DNA of 64,000 nucleotides from Acephala macrosclerotiorum (taxonomy: Eukaryota; Ascomycota; Leotiomycetes; Helotiales; Mollisiaceae). The position numbers and the translations under genes are program-made. Below are positions 43,586-56,486 of the stretch, piece by piece. Under the pieces are notes generated by a model. It did no database searches, had not been told where the DNA came from, and worked only from the letters and a program-made list of their open reading frames with translations. How positions within the stretch are numbered: position 1 is the first letter of the stretch; each line of letters starts with the position of its first letter. The stretch lies in contig MU119241.1 of assembly GCA_014904845.1 (NCBI GenBank), positions 124,001 through 188,000 of the forward strand, in the 5' to 3' direction.

Positions 43586-46318
43586 CTTGGAGGTCTTGTT
43601 GAAGGTTATTGTTGTTAATTGAGAATTTTGTTGGGTACTGGTGATTGATCTGAGGTGCTGTAAGAAAGATGGTTGAGGTTAGAAGGAGGTGGTGGAGCTA
43701 TATATACCCTTCGGGTTTGAAGAAGTTTATGGCCTGGTCTTCGTCGTTTTGAACCTGGATCAATTCAGACCCATTCACTTTCTTGAGCCACACTATTGTA
43801 TCGGTTCGAGAAGACCAATCTTTCCCTCAAATTCACCCCGATTCCGGATTCAGACGTCGAACGGTATTCAGTCCAGATCAAGCTCAGCGTACGATGTACT
43901 TCGCCTCTCAACACTTTAATTGCAATAGAAATTCACACAATTTTATATTACAAAAAGACGAGAGGCACATTCACTCCATAAATACAAAGCTGAGCACTCT
44001 CTCATTCCCAAAACTATGGATCCGAGGGCACACCGCACCCATAACCGCTCAACACCAGTCGTTGGATTTCAAAGCAGGTGCGAGTGCGTTGAGTTCTCGA
44101 ATCGACGAATCAGGGTGTTCATCAACGCCAAGACTGATCTCTAAGCGAGACCCCCCAAAAAGGGGCGGGTTTGGCCGCGCCCAGCGAAGATCAGCGAAGG
44201 ATCACCGCAACATCACGCGCATGAAGCACTGTGGGAGCGGGAAGCCCCTGAGTATGGAATTGATGCGGTGCGTTTCAGCTACTATCATTGGACGGAGGCT
44301 TGTGATGTGACCCCGCGATGATGATGTGCTGAACTAGCTCTAGACGGGCCATGAGATGGTGGCCAGTAGGTCCTGCGGGGTCCGGCACGTTACTGAATTA
44401 GCGAATTGAAGTGCAGCGTAGGCGCTCGGTATTGTGACTTGTGGGGTCGAGAAACAATTCGGATGAGGCTTTTATGAGCTTTCAAAAATGCCTTTTCTTC
44501 TAGATCCTTACTTGTCGGCGTAAAGGTCGGATGACTCTATTGGGAGCTACTTTGGGTAATCCGAGCGGCGTGTTGGGCAGCTTACTTTGTACTGCCGGCC
44601 TGGTCGGAGGTTGAAAAGTTTCCTTTCCCATCCTTCCATCTGCTCCCTACTACATTTCCACTTCGGATGACGATGAAGGATTTTATGTAAGTCCACAATT
44701 CCTCGTCCGAGTGCATCGCAAGAACTATGCTTCTAAATTCACACCACTCCTTCACTCGTGGATCTGGGGCGTCGTAAGCGAAAACGCCCTTCAGGGTTCT
44801 CATCGCCGAGTTTTGGTGAGTCTGAGGGGACCAATGCGCTGGAGCTGGGGCTCCCAATCGCTAAATTTCAGTGCTTTAGTGAGTCCCTGTTTTCGAGGTG
44901 CGGGTTTCGAAGCCGTTGAACTCCACGAAGAAGTAGTGTTACAATTTCTACATCATCGTCAGGTTTACGATCTTGGTTAGCGAACGAGTAACTGCAGAAT
45001 TTCCATGAAAATTACAAGATCGAGTACAGTACAATAGTTTGACAAGCCGGTCGTGAAAAGGAAATTGTCTCCCCCTCTGTACCGTCTAGGCTGACATGAC
45101 TCAATTCTATATCTTTTGCTCTACGAACAAACCTTCCCGACCAAACCACCATTTACAGTACTTGATACCACAGCTTTGAGATCAGAATATCTGTCACGGT
45201 TCGTCAGCAATTACAAAGCTCGGAGTCTTCCAAACGAAGTCATGACACACGGCAATTGTATCTTTCACAATTCAGCAAACTTTCACCCCTCCATATTACT
45301 TATCATCGTCCTCATAAATCAAATGCCTCCTCCACCACACTTCAGTACACGAGTAAATTATCAACACATTCGAATCACTAAAGTTTCTCTACCTATACCA
45401 TGCCGATACTTAATCTCCTCCTTTTGGACATCCTGCTAACAGGCTTCATCCTGCTCTGGAACCACACGAACAAGCCATCCAATCCCGAGAACTTGATTAC
45501 GAGATAGGCTTTCTTTGGTATTTAGGTCACTTGGCGCATGCTTCAGACCATTTACCATCTCCTCGAGCGTGCAGAGTTTAGATTCCATTTCGGACACGAC
45601 AGACGGAGAGGATTTCATTGTTGTAGTGAGATTGAGTTTGGCTTGAATTGAGGGGGAGAAGATCTCGGAAGTGGGCGTGCGGGATGGAAATTCATGTTGG
45701 TAGAATCTAGAGAACATTTTGAAAGAGTTAGAAGCGGTGGCATGGAATCATGGCCTCAATTGAAAGCGTTGACTTGGATTGTGTATTCATGTGTTGAGAT
45801 GTGTTGAGATGTGTTGAACTTCACTTATGCTATGATCACAAACGGCTGCGTTTGATACTATGACTCTTGCCAGCCAGAAGCAGAGCTCGCCACTCATCCA
45901 CATGAAATCATGAAGGGCTGGTCCGTCATCCCCGAACATACAAACTTGATGAAAGCGGCCTTATCAGGAAGCCATAAGAGCCCAAATCTCTCACTATCAA
46001 TTACTCTTCCATCTTCTACGACCCTAACACCTCTCAATCGACGAGAAGCAATAATCGAACAACAAAAATTGAAGATGGACACCATGCGAGGAATAGTCCT
46101 TTCAATCCTTCTGCAACTGGTCTTCCTTCAATTGTACATTTACTTTCTCGAACCTCCTACTGAAGTGATAGCGTTTTTTGCCTTCTTCTGCGTATTGATC
46201 ACGCTCAATATGGCTCCACACACTTCGCAACATGAAAATAATTTTACCTTTCTCTGACATTGTATTGCATAGTAATCCCAATCGGACACTCAATTTCTCC
46301 TCATCACTTTCAACCAAC
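43586..46318. other. 2.7-kb gene-poor region
   Basis: No gene is supported. A 93-codon ATG frame on the minus strand (45717-45436) is the best candidate but has no splice, signal or domain evidence. A short tandem TGTGTTGAGA repeat lies near 45789-45817. A TATA-like TATATATACCC near 43699 lies upstream of the secreted-protein gene. Confidence 0.4.
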
Positions 46319-47942
46319 TCAAATAACGTAACGAAACTGCGCATCATCTCCAAACTCACTCTCGACATGTGTATAAACCGTATCCCTCACCTTCCCATAC
46401 TTCCTATCCCTCTTCTTATTCTCCCTCCAAAGCAAGAAACTCTGCAACGTCGCCAACACAAATACCAGCAGACAAGCACCACAACTGATCCACATTCCCT
46501 TTCGATAATACGGCTCATCCCCCGGCGGAAAGATATTCGTCCCCAGAACCGGACCGCATTGACCGCCCGTTGACAAGATCGCCAGACCAGCTGCTCGTTT
46601 GGAATCCGTGGCGTGCGTGTTGGCTACCCAGGATAAGACGAGAGCTACGCTGGTGAAGATTATAGTGGCGAGGAAGAGACCAAAATAGCGGACTGCGACA
46701 ACGGTTTGGGTTGCGAGGAGGATGTAGCCTATTGCTGCGACGAGGCCAGCACCTGCTACGAAGGGACCTCGAACACCGACACGATCGGAGATGAATGCGC
46801 AGGCCACGATGCTAACGAAGCATAGGACATATGGTGGTGCTGAGAGACCGTTCGATTGAATAGTTGTAAAAGCTCCCATTTGCGAAATGATGGTGGGGAC
46901 GAAGAGTGGTAGGGAGGCAAAACAGACATTGCAGCCAAAGTAGATGAGAGGTGGGATGTAGGAGCGGTAGTCCATGAGAGCGCCGACTGCTTGTTTCCAT
47001 TCGAATTTGGAGGAGTTGCGGTCACCGGGTTGGCGTTCGGAGAGCTCGATTGCGATCTCACGGTCGCGTTCACTGAGAAAACGGGCTTTGGCTGGGCTGT
47101 CGGGAAGCCAGAACCAAGCAACGAATGCCAGGGCGATGGTAGGGAGACCTGGTGACTATAAGCGAATTATCCAAGCAATGTGCATATGTCCTTACCTTCA
47201 ACCAAGAATAGAATCCTCCATGAAGCTATAGAACCCTTTGCCTGTGAAATACCGTATGCCAATGCACCCCCGTAAGCGTTCGCCAACGCAGACCCTGACA
47301 AGAATATGCCCGTTCGCAATCCGAGTCGTTCGCGAGGGTAGAAGAATGATAGGTAGAGTGGCACTCCAGGCCCATACATGGCCTCAGGGATGGCGAGGAG
47401 GAATCGGCACACCATTAGTCCTGCCCAAGTAGTTGTTGCTGCTTGGACACTGGAGATGATTCCCCATACACACACAGTGCATGCGACCCATATGTGAGGA
47501 GGAAAGACTTTCCATCCAATTTGCGTCCATTGGAAGAGAATATCTAGCATTCGTTAGTAAGCCGATGATGGATCTGGAAAGAGGTGGGCATACACGAGAT
47601 GTAGAAGATCGTGCCTAACCATGAATATCGGTTGCCACCAATGTCAATGTCTTTCTGCATGCCGGCGACTTTGGCATTGCCGAGATTCGAACGATCGAGG
47701 ACACTGAGGGAGTAAAGGACAAAGATCAATGGCATTAAATGCCAGTCGAGTTTCCTGATCACAGCTTCCTCTTCTTCCTTTGTGAAGCGCGAAAGCCGAG
47801 CCTGGACCTCTTTTGGGACTTCCTTCTCTCTTGCAATATCTTCAATGTTTTCGTGGCCAATCTTCTCGTCGTCTAGAGATGAGGGAGGATCCTCGGGTCT
47901 TGGGATCGTTTGAACCTTCTCTGATGCTGAAGGGTAGGACAT
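46319..47942 (-). CDS. MFS transporter, allantoate permease (Dal5-like) family
   Basis: Anion:cation symporter family member moving small carboxylates, vitamins or ureides across the plasma membrane. Exons 47942-47594, 47543-47196 and 47148-46319 join in phase to 508 residues, the usual size. Seen: a charged cytoplasmic N-terminus of about 65 residues; LDWHLMPLIFVLYSLSVLDR with the family DRSNLGNA motif; FYISYILFQW formed across the first splice; a CRFLLAIPEAMYGPGVPLYL stretch; FYPRERLGLR; WRILFLVEGLPT across the second splice; a central loop ending in EWKQAVGALMDYRSY; and six further membrane segments. No neighbour fixes the substrate. Confidence 0.9.
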
Positions 47943-49640
47943 TATGGCGAGATCTGCTGATGGCCTTGAGCTGAAGAAGTGATGTCTGGCACTGCGTTGC
48001 GGATACTGAATAGCTATCTTTATGAAATCAACATTGCATCAGCTTGCAGTCCTTGTAGGAAGTCTTCTTCCGTATAGGGATTGGTCGATCCCCGCACTTG
48101 TTCCCCAGATTAGTATCTATGCGGGGTAGAACAGGGGTGAGATGACGTTTCAAGCCTTGAAGCTTATCTCGCCGTCCTGCACAGTATTATCTGCGGTAAG
48201 AATACTAACAGAGAAAGCTGCAGAGTAGAGTATATGAAAAGTGTGAAGGAGATAAAGGAAGTTTAGAGCCTCCCTTACAGTACTTGCAGTACGACCTCCT
48301 GTAAAGATGAACTGACGATCGATCCGTGTTGGAAACACTAACGTTACGGCGCAGCTGTGGCCCGTCGGCTACTCGCTTGGGTACGGAGATGGAAGTATTC
48401 CCCAAATTGCAAGCCATGCTTTCGGGCTTCGACGGGCAGTTGAACGTTTGTGGAGCCGTTGAGCTGACACCCCGGTTAGGGTTCTCTTCGAATGGTGGGA
48501 GTGATAAGGGTCTCGATCGCTGTTGCACGGACGGATGCAGCTGCCCAGCCTCCGTTCCACTACAGCAAATCGTTGAACACACCAGCTTTGAATTGTTAAG
48601 CTTGATATATGTTCCATCTGGCATGAAGAAGGCGTACACGAAGGAGGCAGGTAGATACCCTCATTCGCTTATTGCTGATTGGTAGGCACTTGCATCAAAT
48701 ACCCAGAGGAAACATTCGGTACCGAGAACTCCTTCTAAGTCTTAAACTTGGCCGACCGTACCGCAAAGAAATGCATACCCCCTGACCTGGTGGTCCATTC
48801 GTGGCTTGAGCATCTGACTCGAGCTTGTAATCGAGGATATGCATCAGCATGGCAGTCGATAGAGCTGGCCGATGCCTTTGCACTAGCTCTCTTCCGTTCT
48901 TTTGTCTGTGTTGACTGGAGGCAGGAAAAACTGATCGCTCGTTCGAGGAGTCCCCTTGCTCTAGGACTCGAAAATACGTCTGGAGTATTGCGCATCGGTT
49001 TGGATAACCTTCGGCGACTTCAGCAAGTGCTCGAAGGACATCTGGAAGCCGTATTTGTAGGACGCCTTCTTCCACAGCACGGTCAGCCAACAGATTATTC
49101 GCAGTATTCACTCCTTGCTCTTCATGCCCTATCACTGGTAATTCCCAGTATTCGGCCCATCTCCGTGGCGGTCGCGTCCACCATGCTCGCAGATTGTCTG
49201 GATGAAGCTCTCATCGCGGGGTTGGGACGCATAATTGGAGGTTCGACGAGAAGGAGGGGGTACCGACTAGACTTCTGGGAGGCTTCGCAAGGTACCCTTG
49301 CCTCGACCATACCTCAGCACGCGCACTGGACCGATATTGTGGGGATTGAATTTCGAGTGTTCTATGTGTGCTGGGAGGATTGAGAAGGACATTTACGATA
49401 ATAATATCAAAAGCGGTCTGATTCTGCCGGCCAAATCGGGCTTAGGTTTCCCCCTTTCTGAGCCCAGTTTCTTCAGGGCCTGGTGGACCCAAAGCCTCAG
49501 CCGTATGACACGTCAGTGAGTCGCCTTGCAGAGAGCCTGCATCCCACAGCCTCACAAGGCGAAGTATACAACATGCTCCTCGAATCCCTTTCATTTTCTT
49601 ACAGTTTACCTGTTTCTTGATTCGGACTTGCACTTGAATT
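47943..49640. other. 1.7-kb region with long frames but no supported gene
   Basis: Long overlapping frames occur at 48205-48685 and 48695-49383 on both strands (up to 211 codons, plus strand). The long plus frame begins only at a TTG, and none has a recognisable domain. On the minus strand a Trp-rich frame (about 49190-48695, including LPDVLRALAEVAEGYPNRC) reads more like protein and may be a remnant. GC content is higher than around it. I leave it uncalled. Confidence 0.35.
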
Positions 49641-52600
49641 ATGGAGGAGCCGTTGGACATTATTACTGAGGCTTTCAACAAGCTTAGAAAATCAATCTCT
49701 GATGAGGATGCCCTTGACTTTGAGTCCACAAAGCTCGAAGATGTGTGGACAGCCATTCGACAAATTGACAGCGCACAAAGACAGCGGCAATCTGCCCAGA
49801 ATTTACGGCGTGTGGAACCTTTGCTGAAAGGTATCGAGAAGTATGCGAAAGTCATTGAAGTCTTGTGCAATGGTACCCCCTTCATGCCATATGTCTGGGT
49901 TTGTAACCTCTGCCCCATTTTGCAGCCCGATTGCTCACAGAATTTAGGCTCCCATAAAATTAATGATACAGGTAAGGACGCCCAAGCAAGTTGTTTCGGT
50001 CCCTGACACGGTAGTTATTCAAGCTCGCAAGCCAGCATTATGCCATTTTCGAAGCACTCCTTATTGCTTATGCGGACATTGGTGCGGCTCTTCCGAGATT
50101 TGATCGTTATGAGAAGACCTTCAAGGAAAACCGGGAATTTCAGAGCGTTCTTGCCATCGTCTATAGCGGAATCCTCGAGTTCCACCAAAGGGCTTATAAG
50201 TTCTTTCGCAGGCGAGGTATATGAATCCTAATGATAATGATTTGAGTAGAAATATCGCTGACTTGTCCTTTTAGCATGGCAATCTTTGTTTCTTTCGCTC
50301 TGGAAAGACTTTGAGAGTCGATTCGCAAGTATAATCGATCGTCTTAAGAAACAACGGGATTTCGTGGATCGAGAAGCCGTATCTATTGATATAGTAGAGT
50401 CTAGAGAATCCCGTTTGAGACTTCAACGAGACATTCAGCAAACACATAAGCATTCGCTACAACTGCTCGAACAAAATGAGACGAATGCGGCAATTGCACG
50501 ATTGCAGCACTCCATAACTTGGCTCTCTGTCGACGACCGAGATCAGGAGATGTATTATGACCGAATCTCTACCAGACGACATGATGAAACTTGTGAGTGG
50601 GTTATGAGACAATCTCATATGAAATCCTGGATGAGAGATGATACAAACGACCCTGTATTATGGCTTAGCGGCAAGCCAGGGGCAGGTGTGTGATGCATCC
50701 TTTAATCAGCAGAAATGGACTGACTATTTCGAATCTCAGGCAAAAGCGTGATGTGCTCATACATCATACAAGTACTTCTCAAAGCACCCAGACTAGATAC
50801 TTGCTATTATTTCTGCAACGGCCAAGATGTGGAAAATGATTACGGTCAACTTCTGCGGACTATTACTTTGCAACTCTTAAGACGGAACATTCATTTGGCG
50901 TCATTGATTTGTAATGAATTTGTTTATCGAGGCAAGAGTTGTGGGATGAGGGAACTAAAGACTTTACTTCCTAAAATTCTAGAGATCACGTCATGCACAA
51001 GGATTGTGATTGATGGTATCGACGAATTTTCCAAGGAGACTCAATTATTAGTTCTTAAGGATTTGCAGAGCTTTTGTTACGGAGATGCCTTACGTTGTAA
51101 GATCATTTTCTCTAGTCGGAAGGAAGTTCATCTCGTCGAGAAATTATCGAGGAAATCACAGATTTGCCTAGATGATCGCGAAGAAGTCAAATTAGATATA
51201 CAGCTTTATGTGAAAAGCAGCGTTGGAGCCTTGCGAACATCGGACCACATGCTTTTAAGCAAGATCGAAGTAATTTTGGTGGATAAAGCTGATGGTAAGC
51301 AGCTTTGTGACATTAATTGAACTTATGCTAAAATTTCTCTAGGAATGTTCCTCTGGGTCAGATTAGTTGTTGAAGAGCTTCGTAATTGCTTTAGTGATTG
51401 GGACCTTGAAGATAGAGCAAATAGCTTGCCTAGAGGCTTGAAAGCAGCGTATGTAAAAACCTAACCTTGAATGATGACCTTTCCTTATTAGCTACTAGGT
51501 ATGGACGCATTCTCAAGAGGATTATGGACGAACATGGCACTGCTTCCCATGCCATCCGTGTTTTACAGTGGATGGCGTGCTGTTGTAGACCACTAAAGAT
51601 CTACGAGATACTTGACGGCATCACGTTGAGGCCTACCTGTCCGACACTCAATTGTAAGACACGAATACGAAAAGAGGTGCTGGATCTGTGCCGTCCACTC
51701 ATTGAGGATGGCCCATCAGAGACACTTGATTTCGTACATTTCTCAGCAAAAGAGTAACTTTTGACTCTTGATACAAAGCATACTAGATAACTGACTTCGT
51801 GCAGATACCTCCTTCGCGAAGGATTTCATGGGACAGCCCCGTTCATTAACCACGAGGATGCACATTTTAGTATTTGCTTTTCTTGTGTAGCCTATCTAAA
51901 CACTAGTTATTGCCTGCTTTCCGACCGTTCAACAGAGCAAGAAAGAGCAGAACAACTTGTCAAAGGGTTCCATGGATTGCATCCTTACGCTGATAGATTC
52001 TGGACACACCACCTTCAGGCATATTGCGCCTCTATACATAAAGAGCAGAAGCAACTCCAGCGGCCATTGCTAGATCAACTCAACGAGCTCATTAAGTTTC
52101 AAAAGGACATTTATCATCCTGAAGAGCAAATCGATCCGGTCCAAGTTGGGGGTTTAGAGATTCTCGATCAGCATCCTCGAATCATGTCTCTCGTTAGGAG
52201 GGCTATCGCGTTCAGAGCTAAGCTAGAACAAGACCACATGTCTAATTCTACCGATATATCCGCCGAAGGTACTTCAATTGAAGTTTCATTTTTTACCATT
52301 TAAATTATATTGATGTAGCTGACTTTTATAGATGCCGTACTAAAAAGTTGCGCATCAGACCCTACTTATTTCAGCAAAGTCCGTCATTACTATCAAATCT
52401 CTGTTGAATCGCTCTTAGATCCTCGAGCGTCGGAAAAGTTCCCTAGAATTCATCCTTCGCAATTGCAATCATTCTTAGGAACATTTGGTCTCTCTGCCTT
52501 TGTTTGCCGGTACATCCATTGCTCGAGAGCAACGCAAGGGTTTGATAGCTTCAAGCAGCGAGCAAATCATGAAGCTACCCATGCAAGAAACTTTCGCTGC

Positions 52601-54156
52601 GCACACTTATCCTGTGTGAGCTTTTCTACAGGTTTTGCCACAAAGGCTGCCTTGAATCGACATAATCAGAAATACCACACTGCCGTCGACAGCCATATTA
52701 GCCTGGCCGAGACTATTAGTACTTCGATGGGACTTCCAAACGCCTTCAAGGTCAAAGATAATATGCCGGCTGCTATTAAACAATTCCAACTGGACGTTTC
52801 GGGTGCTGTAGGGGAAATCGCTCTGCGCAAGACTCAAGAATTCGAAGGCTTGCTAGAGCAAGGACGATCATTCAAAACCGACACCCCTGAGGTCGAGCAG
52901 TTGGACAAGATAGTTCAACAAATGAAATGGAACGACCGAGCTCGCGATAATCGCGACCAATTTTTGTCGCTCAAGGAGGTTAGCGATCTCATCAAAGAGG
53001 GAAAAAGGCTTGAGATACCCGAATATAACGAGTTCTTGAATTATTACAAGGATCAAGCCTCTCAAGGTAGAGCCTGGGAAACCAAAGCCAAAGAATTGAT
53101 CAATGCTGAGAGTATTCACTACCCTCAACTAGAAGCTCTTTCCATTCAAGCTCAAGCTGTAGCACTTACCGTTTCGGTGGAGACCCTGGCTGCTGTCAAC
53201 CAGATCTTGGACAAGCAACGAGATGCAAAAAAGCAGATTATCTCTCTTTTCGAGCGAAGCAGGAACGAACATTTCAGGGAGCGACCCTTATATAGTGAGG
53301 TTCGCGAGATCATGGAGCAACTGGCAGAATTGAACACCAAACCCAACGGTACCTTGAATTTAGAGAAAGAGCAAAAGCGACACGAAGATTGGATGCGGAA
53401 AGGCAAGAAGCTCTTTGGCAGGGCAAATGCGCCATTACATATTCTCAAGTCTCATATGGAGTATGTTTTGGAAAGAAATCTCGATTGTTTCGATATCGCT
53501 TCCGACAAGCCAAGAATACCGACAAAGCCTGCTTTGAGAAAATCAAGTCTGAGATTCCTTGAGGTATTTTGTATCTGTCGCCGTATTGAAATTGGTTTAA
53601 TGATTGAGTGTGAACTTTGCCATGAGTGGTAAGCGCCTATGTCCAGTTTATATTGTTCCGAGGCTGACTTATTAGGTACCATAGCAAATGCTTAAGGATT
53701 GCTGAAGGAAAATTCAAAGACGAGAAGTATACCTGTCCTATTTGTGATTGGCGTGTGAAAATCCCACGTGATGCAGCAAAGCCCAAACTCGAGGATTTGC
53801 AAGCTTGGAAAAATGAAATTCCTTTGCTTCCTTTCCAGCCTGACGAAGAGGACATACTTGCGAAGATAATCGACAATGCACAAGAATTCAGGAATCACCT
53901 ATCACCGTTTTGCAACCCTACCATGTCTACAGCAGATGAGTGTGAAACTCAACGATTTTACTTGCGCAAGATCGAGGGTGCTGAGATTCTACTTGCCTTC
54001 GAAACCAATTTCTTCAGACAAGAACTTCATAAGTGGTCACCAGTAACAACCGAGCCACCACCACTCCTCCTGGAAAAACCAAAATCAACTAGAAAGCCTC
54101 GTCCAACGAAGCTACAAAAACTTCTGGCGGAGCATGGTGTTGATAGCAATCCTTGA
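49641..54156 (+). CDS. NACHT NLR-like protein fused to the C-terminal half of a KDM5/JARID1 demethylase
   Basis: Ten exons: 49641-49898, 49948-49971, 50024-50216, 50275-50685, 50740-51294, 51343-51448, 51499-51753, 51805-52268, 52332-53628, 53676-54156. All phases agree; 1,347 residues with no internal stop. Domains: residues 1-220, helical DUF7708-type N-terminus of fungal STAND proteins (PYVW then APIKLMIQ); Walker A GKPGAGKS at 291-298; Walker B RIVIDGIDEF at 383-392; a winged-helix-like region to about 620; C2H2 fingers at 814-839 and 845-871. A PLU-1-like region follows at about 915-1145 (KRHEDWMRKGKKLFGRANAP). The PHD finger spans 1169-1213 (Cys1169, 1171, 1182, 1185, His1190, Cys1193, 1208, 1211 all present). 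The KDM5-type tail has TQRFYLRKIEGAEILLAFET. JmjN, ARID and JmjC are absent. Exon 9 alone runs from before the C2H2 fingers into the PHD finger, so the fusion is not a splicing artefact. Confidence 0.9.
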
Positions 54157-54410
54157 CAACCAGGCATCTTCAACGATGCAACTTACGGCAGACTGGACTC
54201 AGTTGCCCTTGGAGCAGGAAATGACAGTCTGATGCGCGATACCTTTTGCTAGCAGCAGCCAATGGGTCTCAAGGATATTCGATGAGCTCACTAATCAGGA
54301 TGGTGATGAGCGAGTTCCGAAGGATAAGAAGAGGGGACTTCCTTCTAGGGCGGTGGATAATAGTTGGGATGGAGATGAGAATATGGAGCTGTTTCTTAAC
54401 GGCCCGTAAC

Positions 54411-54432
54411 TCTTCTCTTCTCTTCTCTTCTC
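54411..54432. repeat. (TCTTC)n microsatellite
   Basis: Four tandem units in the downstream flank of the NLR-KDM5 fusion gene. Confidence 0.8.
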
Positions 54433-55718
54433 ATCTAATTACAGTCCAGAAAGTCAGGAAAAACAGGCATTGCATTGGCGTTCTGGGGTATCATTTAGCC
54501 CTCGCACTTATACTTGGGACGCTTGGCAGGCATTGCGCACAGTTGTAATCTAGATGCTTATATGATATTTTGGGATTACGAAATCGAAAGGATGAAGTAA
54601 TGCCTTGGGCACTGCGCGAGGTGACCAACAATTGGCGACGATAACAATGTTCATGTCGCCAGTGTTCAAGTCCACATTTCTGCCATTGGAACGGACTTGA
54701 GCCAAGCTTTGAGAAATTTTGGAGAGCCACATCCAAATAAAAACGATGATCGCGCTCACCTTTCGGTGGTGTTTTTCTGGACCCGAGCACTTACTTCCCG
54801 GGTCGATTCATCATTTCCTCTGGAAGACTCACTTGTGTCAATGCTCTTTTCTCTGCCTTGATCTTTACGGCCCAACAACCTCATGTTTCGACAAAGCCCC
54901 AAGTGTACCCCCTTTCCTTGGCGAGAAACTCGCCTCTCCGATATCAACGCCCCTGATTCACGCCATATGAAAGAATTCTTCTCACTAGCAATTCTCAAAG
55001 ATTGGTAGTCGTTATATATCCTGAGAAGGATGTCATTCAGCTCGAGGATCAGAATTGGCTCCTACATCAAGAATTCATGAGCCCTGATGGGCTGGAGACA
55101 TTGGGAACGACTCTCAATCAGCAGGAACTTGAAGTGCGGTGTGCTATTCGATTTCAAGCTAAGCTGAAAATGGCGGACAATTGCACACAGCAGACTACTG
55201 GTGCATGCTCTTTCGTTGGAGTGAAGATGGTGGTGCGACTTTCGAGCACCCAAGAAGGTGGATCGCACAAATGTGCATCCGCTGTGCAGGCGGAAATAGT
55301 GCTGCTTGGGAGAGACTCGAGGCAGCAGTCACGTCCTATACCTGTGGAAGCAACTTTCCACACCTAGATGGAAGTGGCAAGAGAGTGAACATTGGGGAGA
55401 AAAACGCCACTCATGTTAATCACAGCTTTCTCATTCAACCCCAAAGTCGATATCGTGTCCGGCAACAGGGAGCACAGTAGTCAAAGGTGTTATGAAAGAG
55501 GTTCTTCCTCGATGCCGAGATCGTCGTGAACAGCGAGATATTGCTTTTATGAGAGCAACTTTAATGGGCATGAGCGGTAACGCGGAGGGGAAGGCCAAGA
55601 AGAAATTGGATACCTTGATGTCGTTGGACATACATGTTAGAAATCATGTGATTTACTCGTTAGTGCTGAGTCAGTGCTGCGGGGTTTTAAGAGATCTCTC
55701 TCTCTCTCTGAGAACCAT

Positions 55719-55762
55719 CATCATTAATATCATCAATAACAACAATAATCATCAATATCATC
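55719..55762. repeat. Imperfect ATC/AAT trinucleotide repeat
   Basis: Interrupted ATC, AAT and AAC units over about 45 bp, preceded by a CT dinucleotide run near 55689-55709. Non-coding. Confidence 0.7.
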
Positions 55763-56486
55763 AAATCTTGACAATACATGGTCGATGGCTAGGCTAGATT
55801 TGGAGAAGGTCAGGTGATTGTTTAATACCACAATGAAGTGCAATTTCTGTCTTAAACAAAATGAACTTGATCCTTGAGAACACTGAAATTGATAGAGCGT
55901 ATGTTGTTCTGCTGTCATCTCCGACCGAAATGAGATGATGAACTGCAGTTTCCCCAAAGCTCAAAAGGATCATGTAGGAGTCAAAAATATCAGAGCTGGA
56001 CGCCTTTCCTTTACTTTTCTTTGTGGGTTAGCGTCACTCGAATCACCTTGAGCTACAGCTTCGTGTTCATGACATTTCTCAATATCTTCAATCATTCTTC
56101 CAAAATCTTCAGTCCAGCTGCATCATTTCTGCTGTCTTGCAATTTTCATGATACAAATAGAGAACTACTGATTCCAAGCCGGCACATACATCTATGGCCG
56201 AGCAAGTGGTGGCGGAAATGTCGGTGCTGAGCAGGAAGACTGCTTCCATGCCCCACGTTCCGAGAACCGGCTCACGCTACCCCGCCAAACCTTCATCCCA
56301 AGACTTGGTCTTATACTCTTGTCACCATTTCTATACTCACTATCACTTGGCATGAAGCTTTAAATTTGTATAGGAATCCTTCATTGTTCGAAGCTTCGAC
56401 GAAAGGGACAAATCGGACTTGAAGTTTGTTCTGGTCTGACAGCTTGACGACCATCCACCTGCCTCAATTCTCATTTGACAGACAAA

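Larger units (their letters stand above)
54157..56486. other. 2.3-kb intergenic region
   Basis: No gene is supported. Overlapping frames at 55002-55800 (plus strand, three frames) look vaguely protein-like but share no motif with known families. The frame directly after the fusion gene's stop stays open for about 31 codons to a TAG at 54250. Microsatellites occur at 54411-54432 and 55719-55762. Confidence 0.4.

Noticed and set aside
45436..45717. 93-residue minus-strand protein
   Set aside because: ATG-started but featureless, no splice sites and no neighbour support.
48695..49383. 211-codon plus-strand gene or 147-codon minus-strand gene
   Set aside because: The long plus frame starts at TTG, neither frame has a recognisable domain, and each can be the shadow of the other. 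A remnant is possible but unproven.
53476..54156. The PHD/KDM5 part as an independent gene or intact demethylase
   Set aside because: There is no separate start or promoter, the sequence is continuous with the NACHT exons in phase, and no JmjN/JmjC sequence occurs anywhere in the window.
55002..55797. Gene downstream of the NLR-KDM5 fusion
   Set aside because: Three plus-strand frames look partly protein-like, but none is dominant and no motif ties them together.
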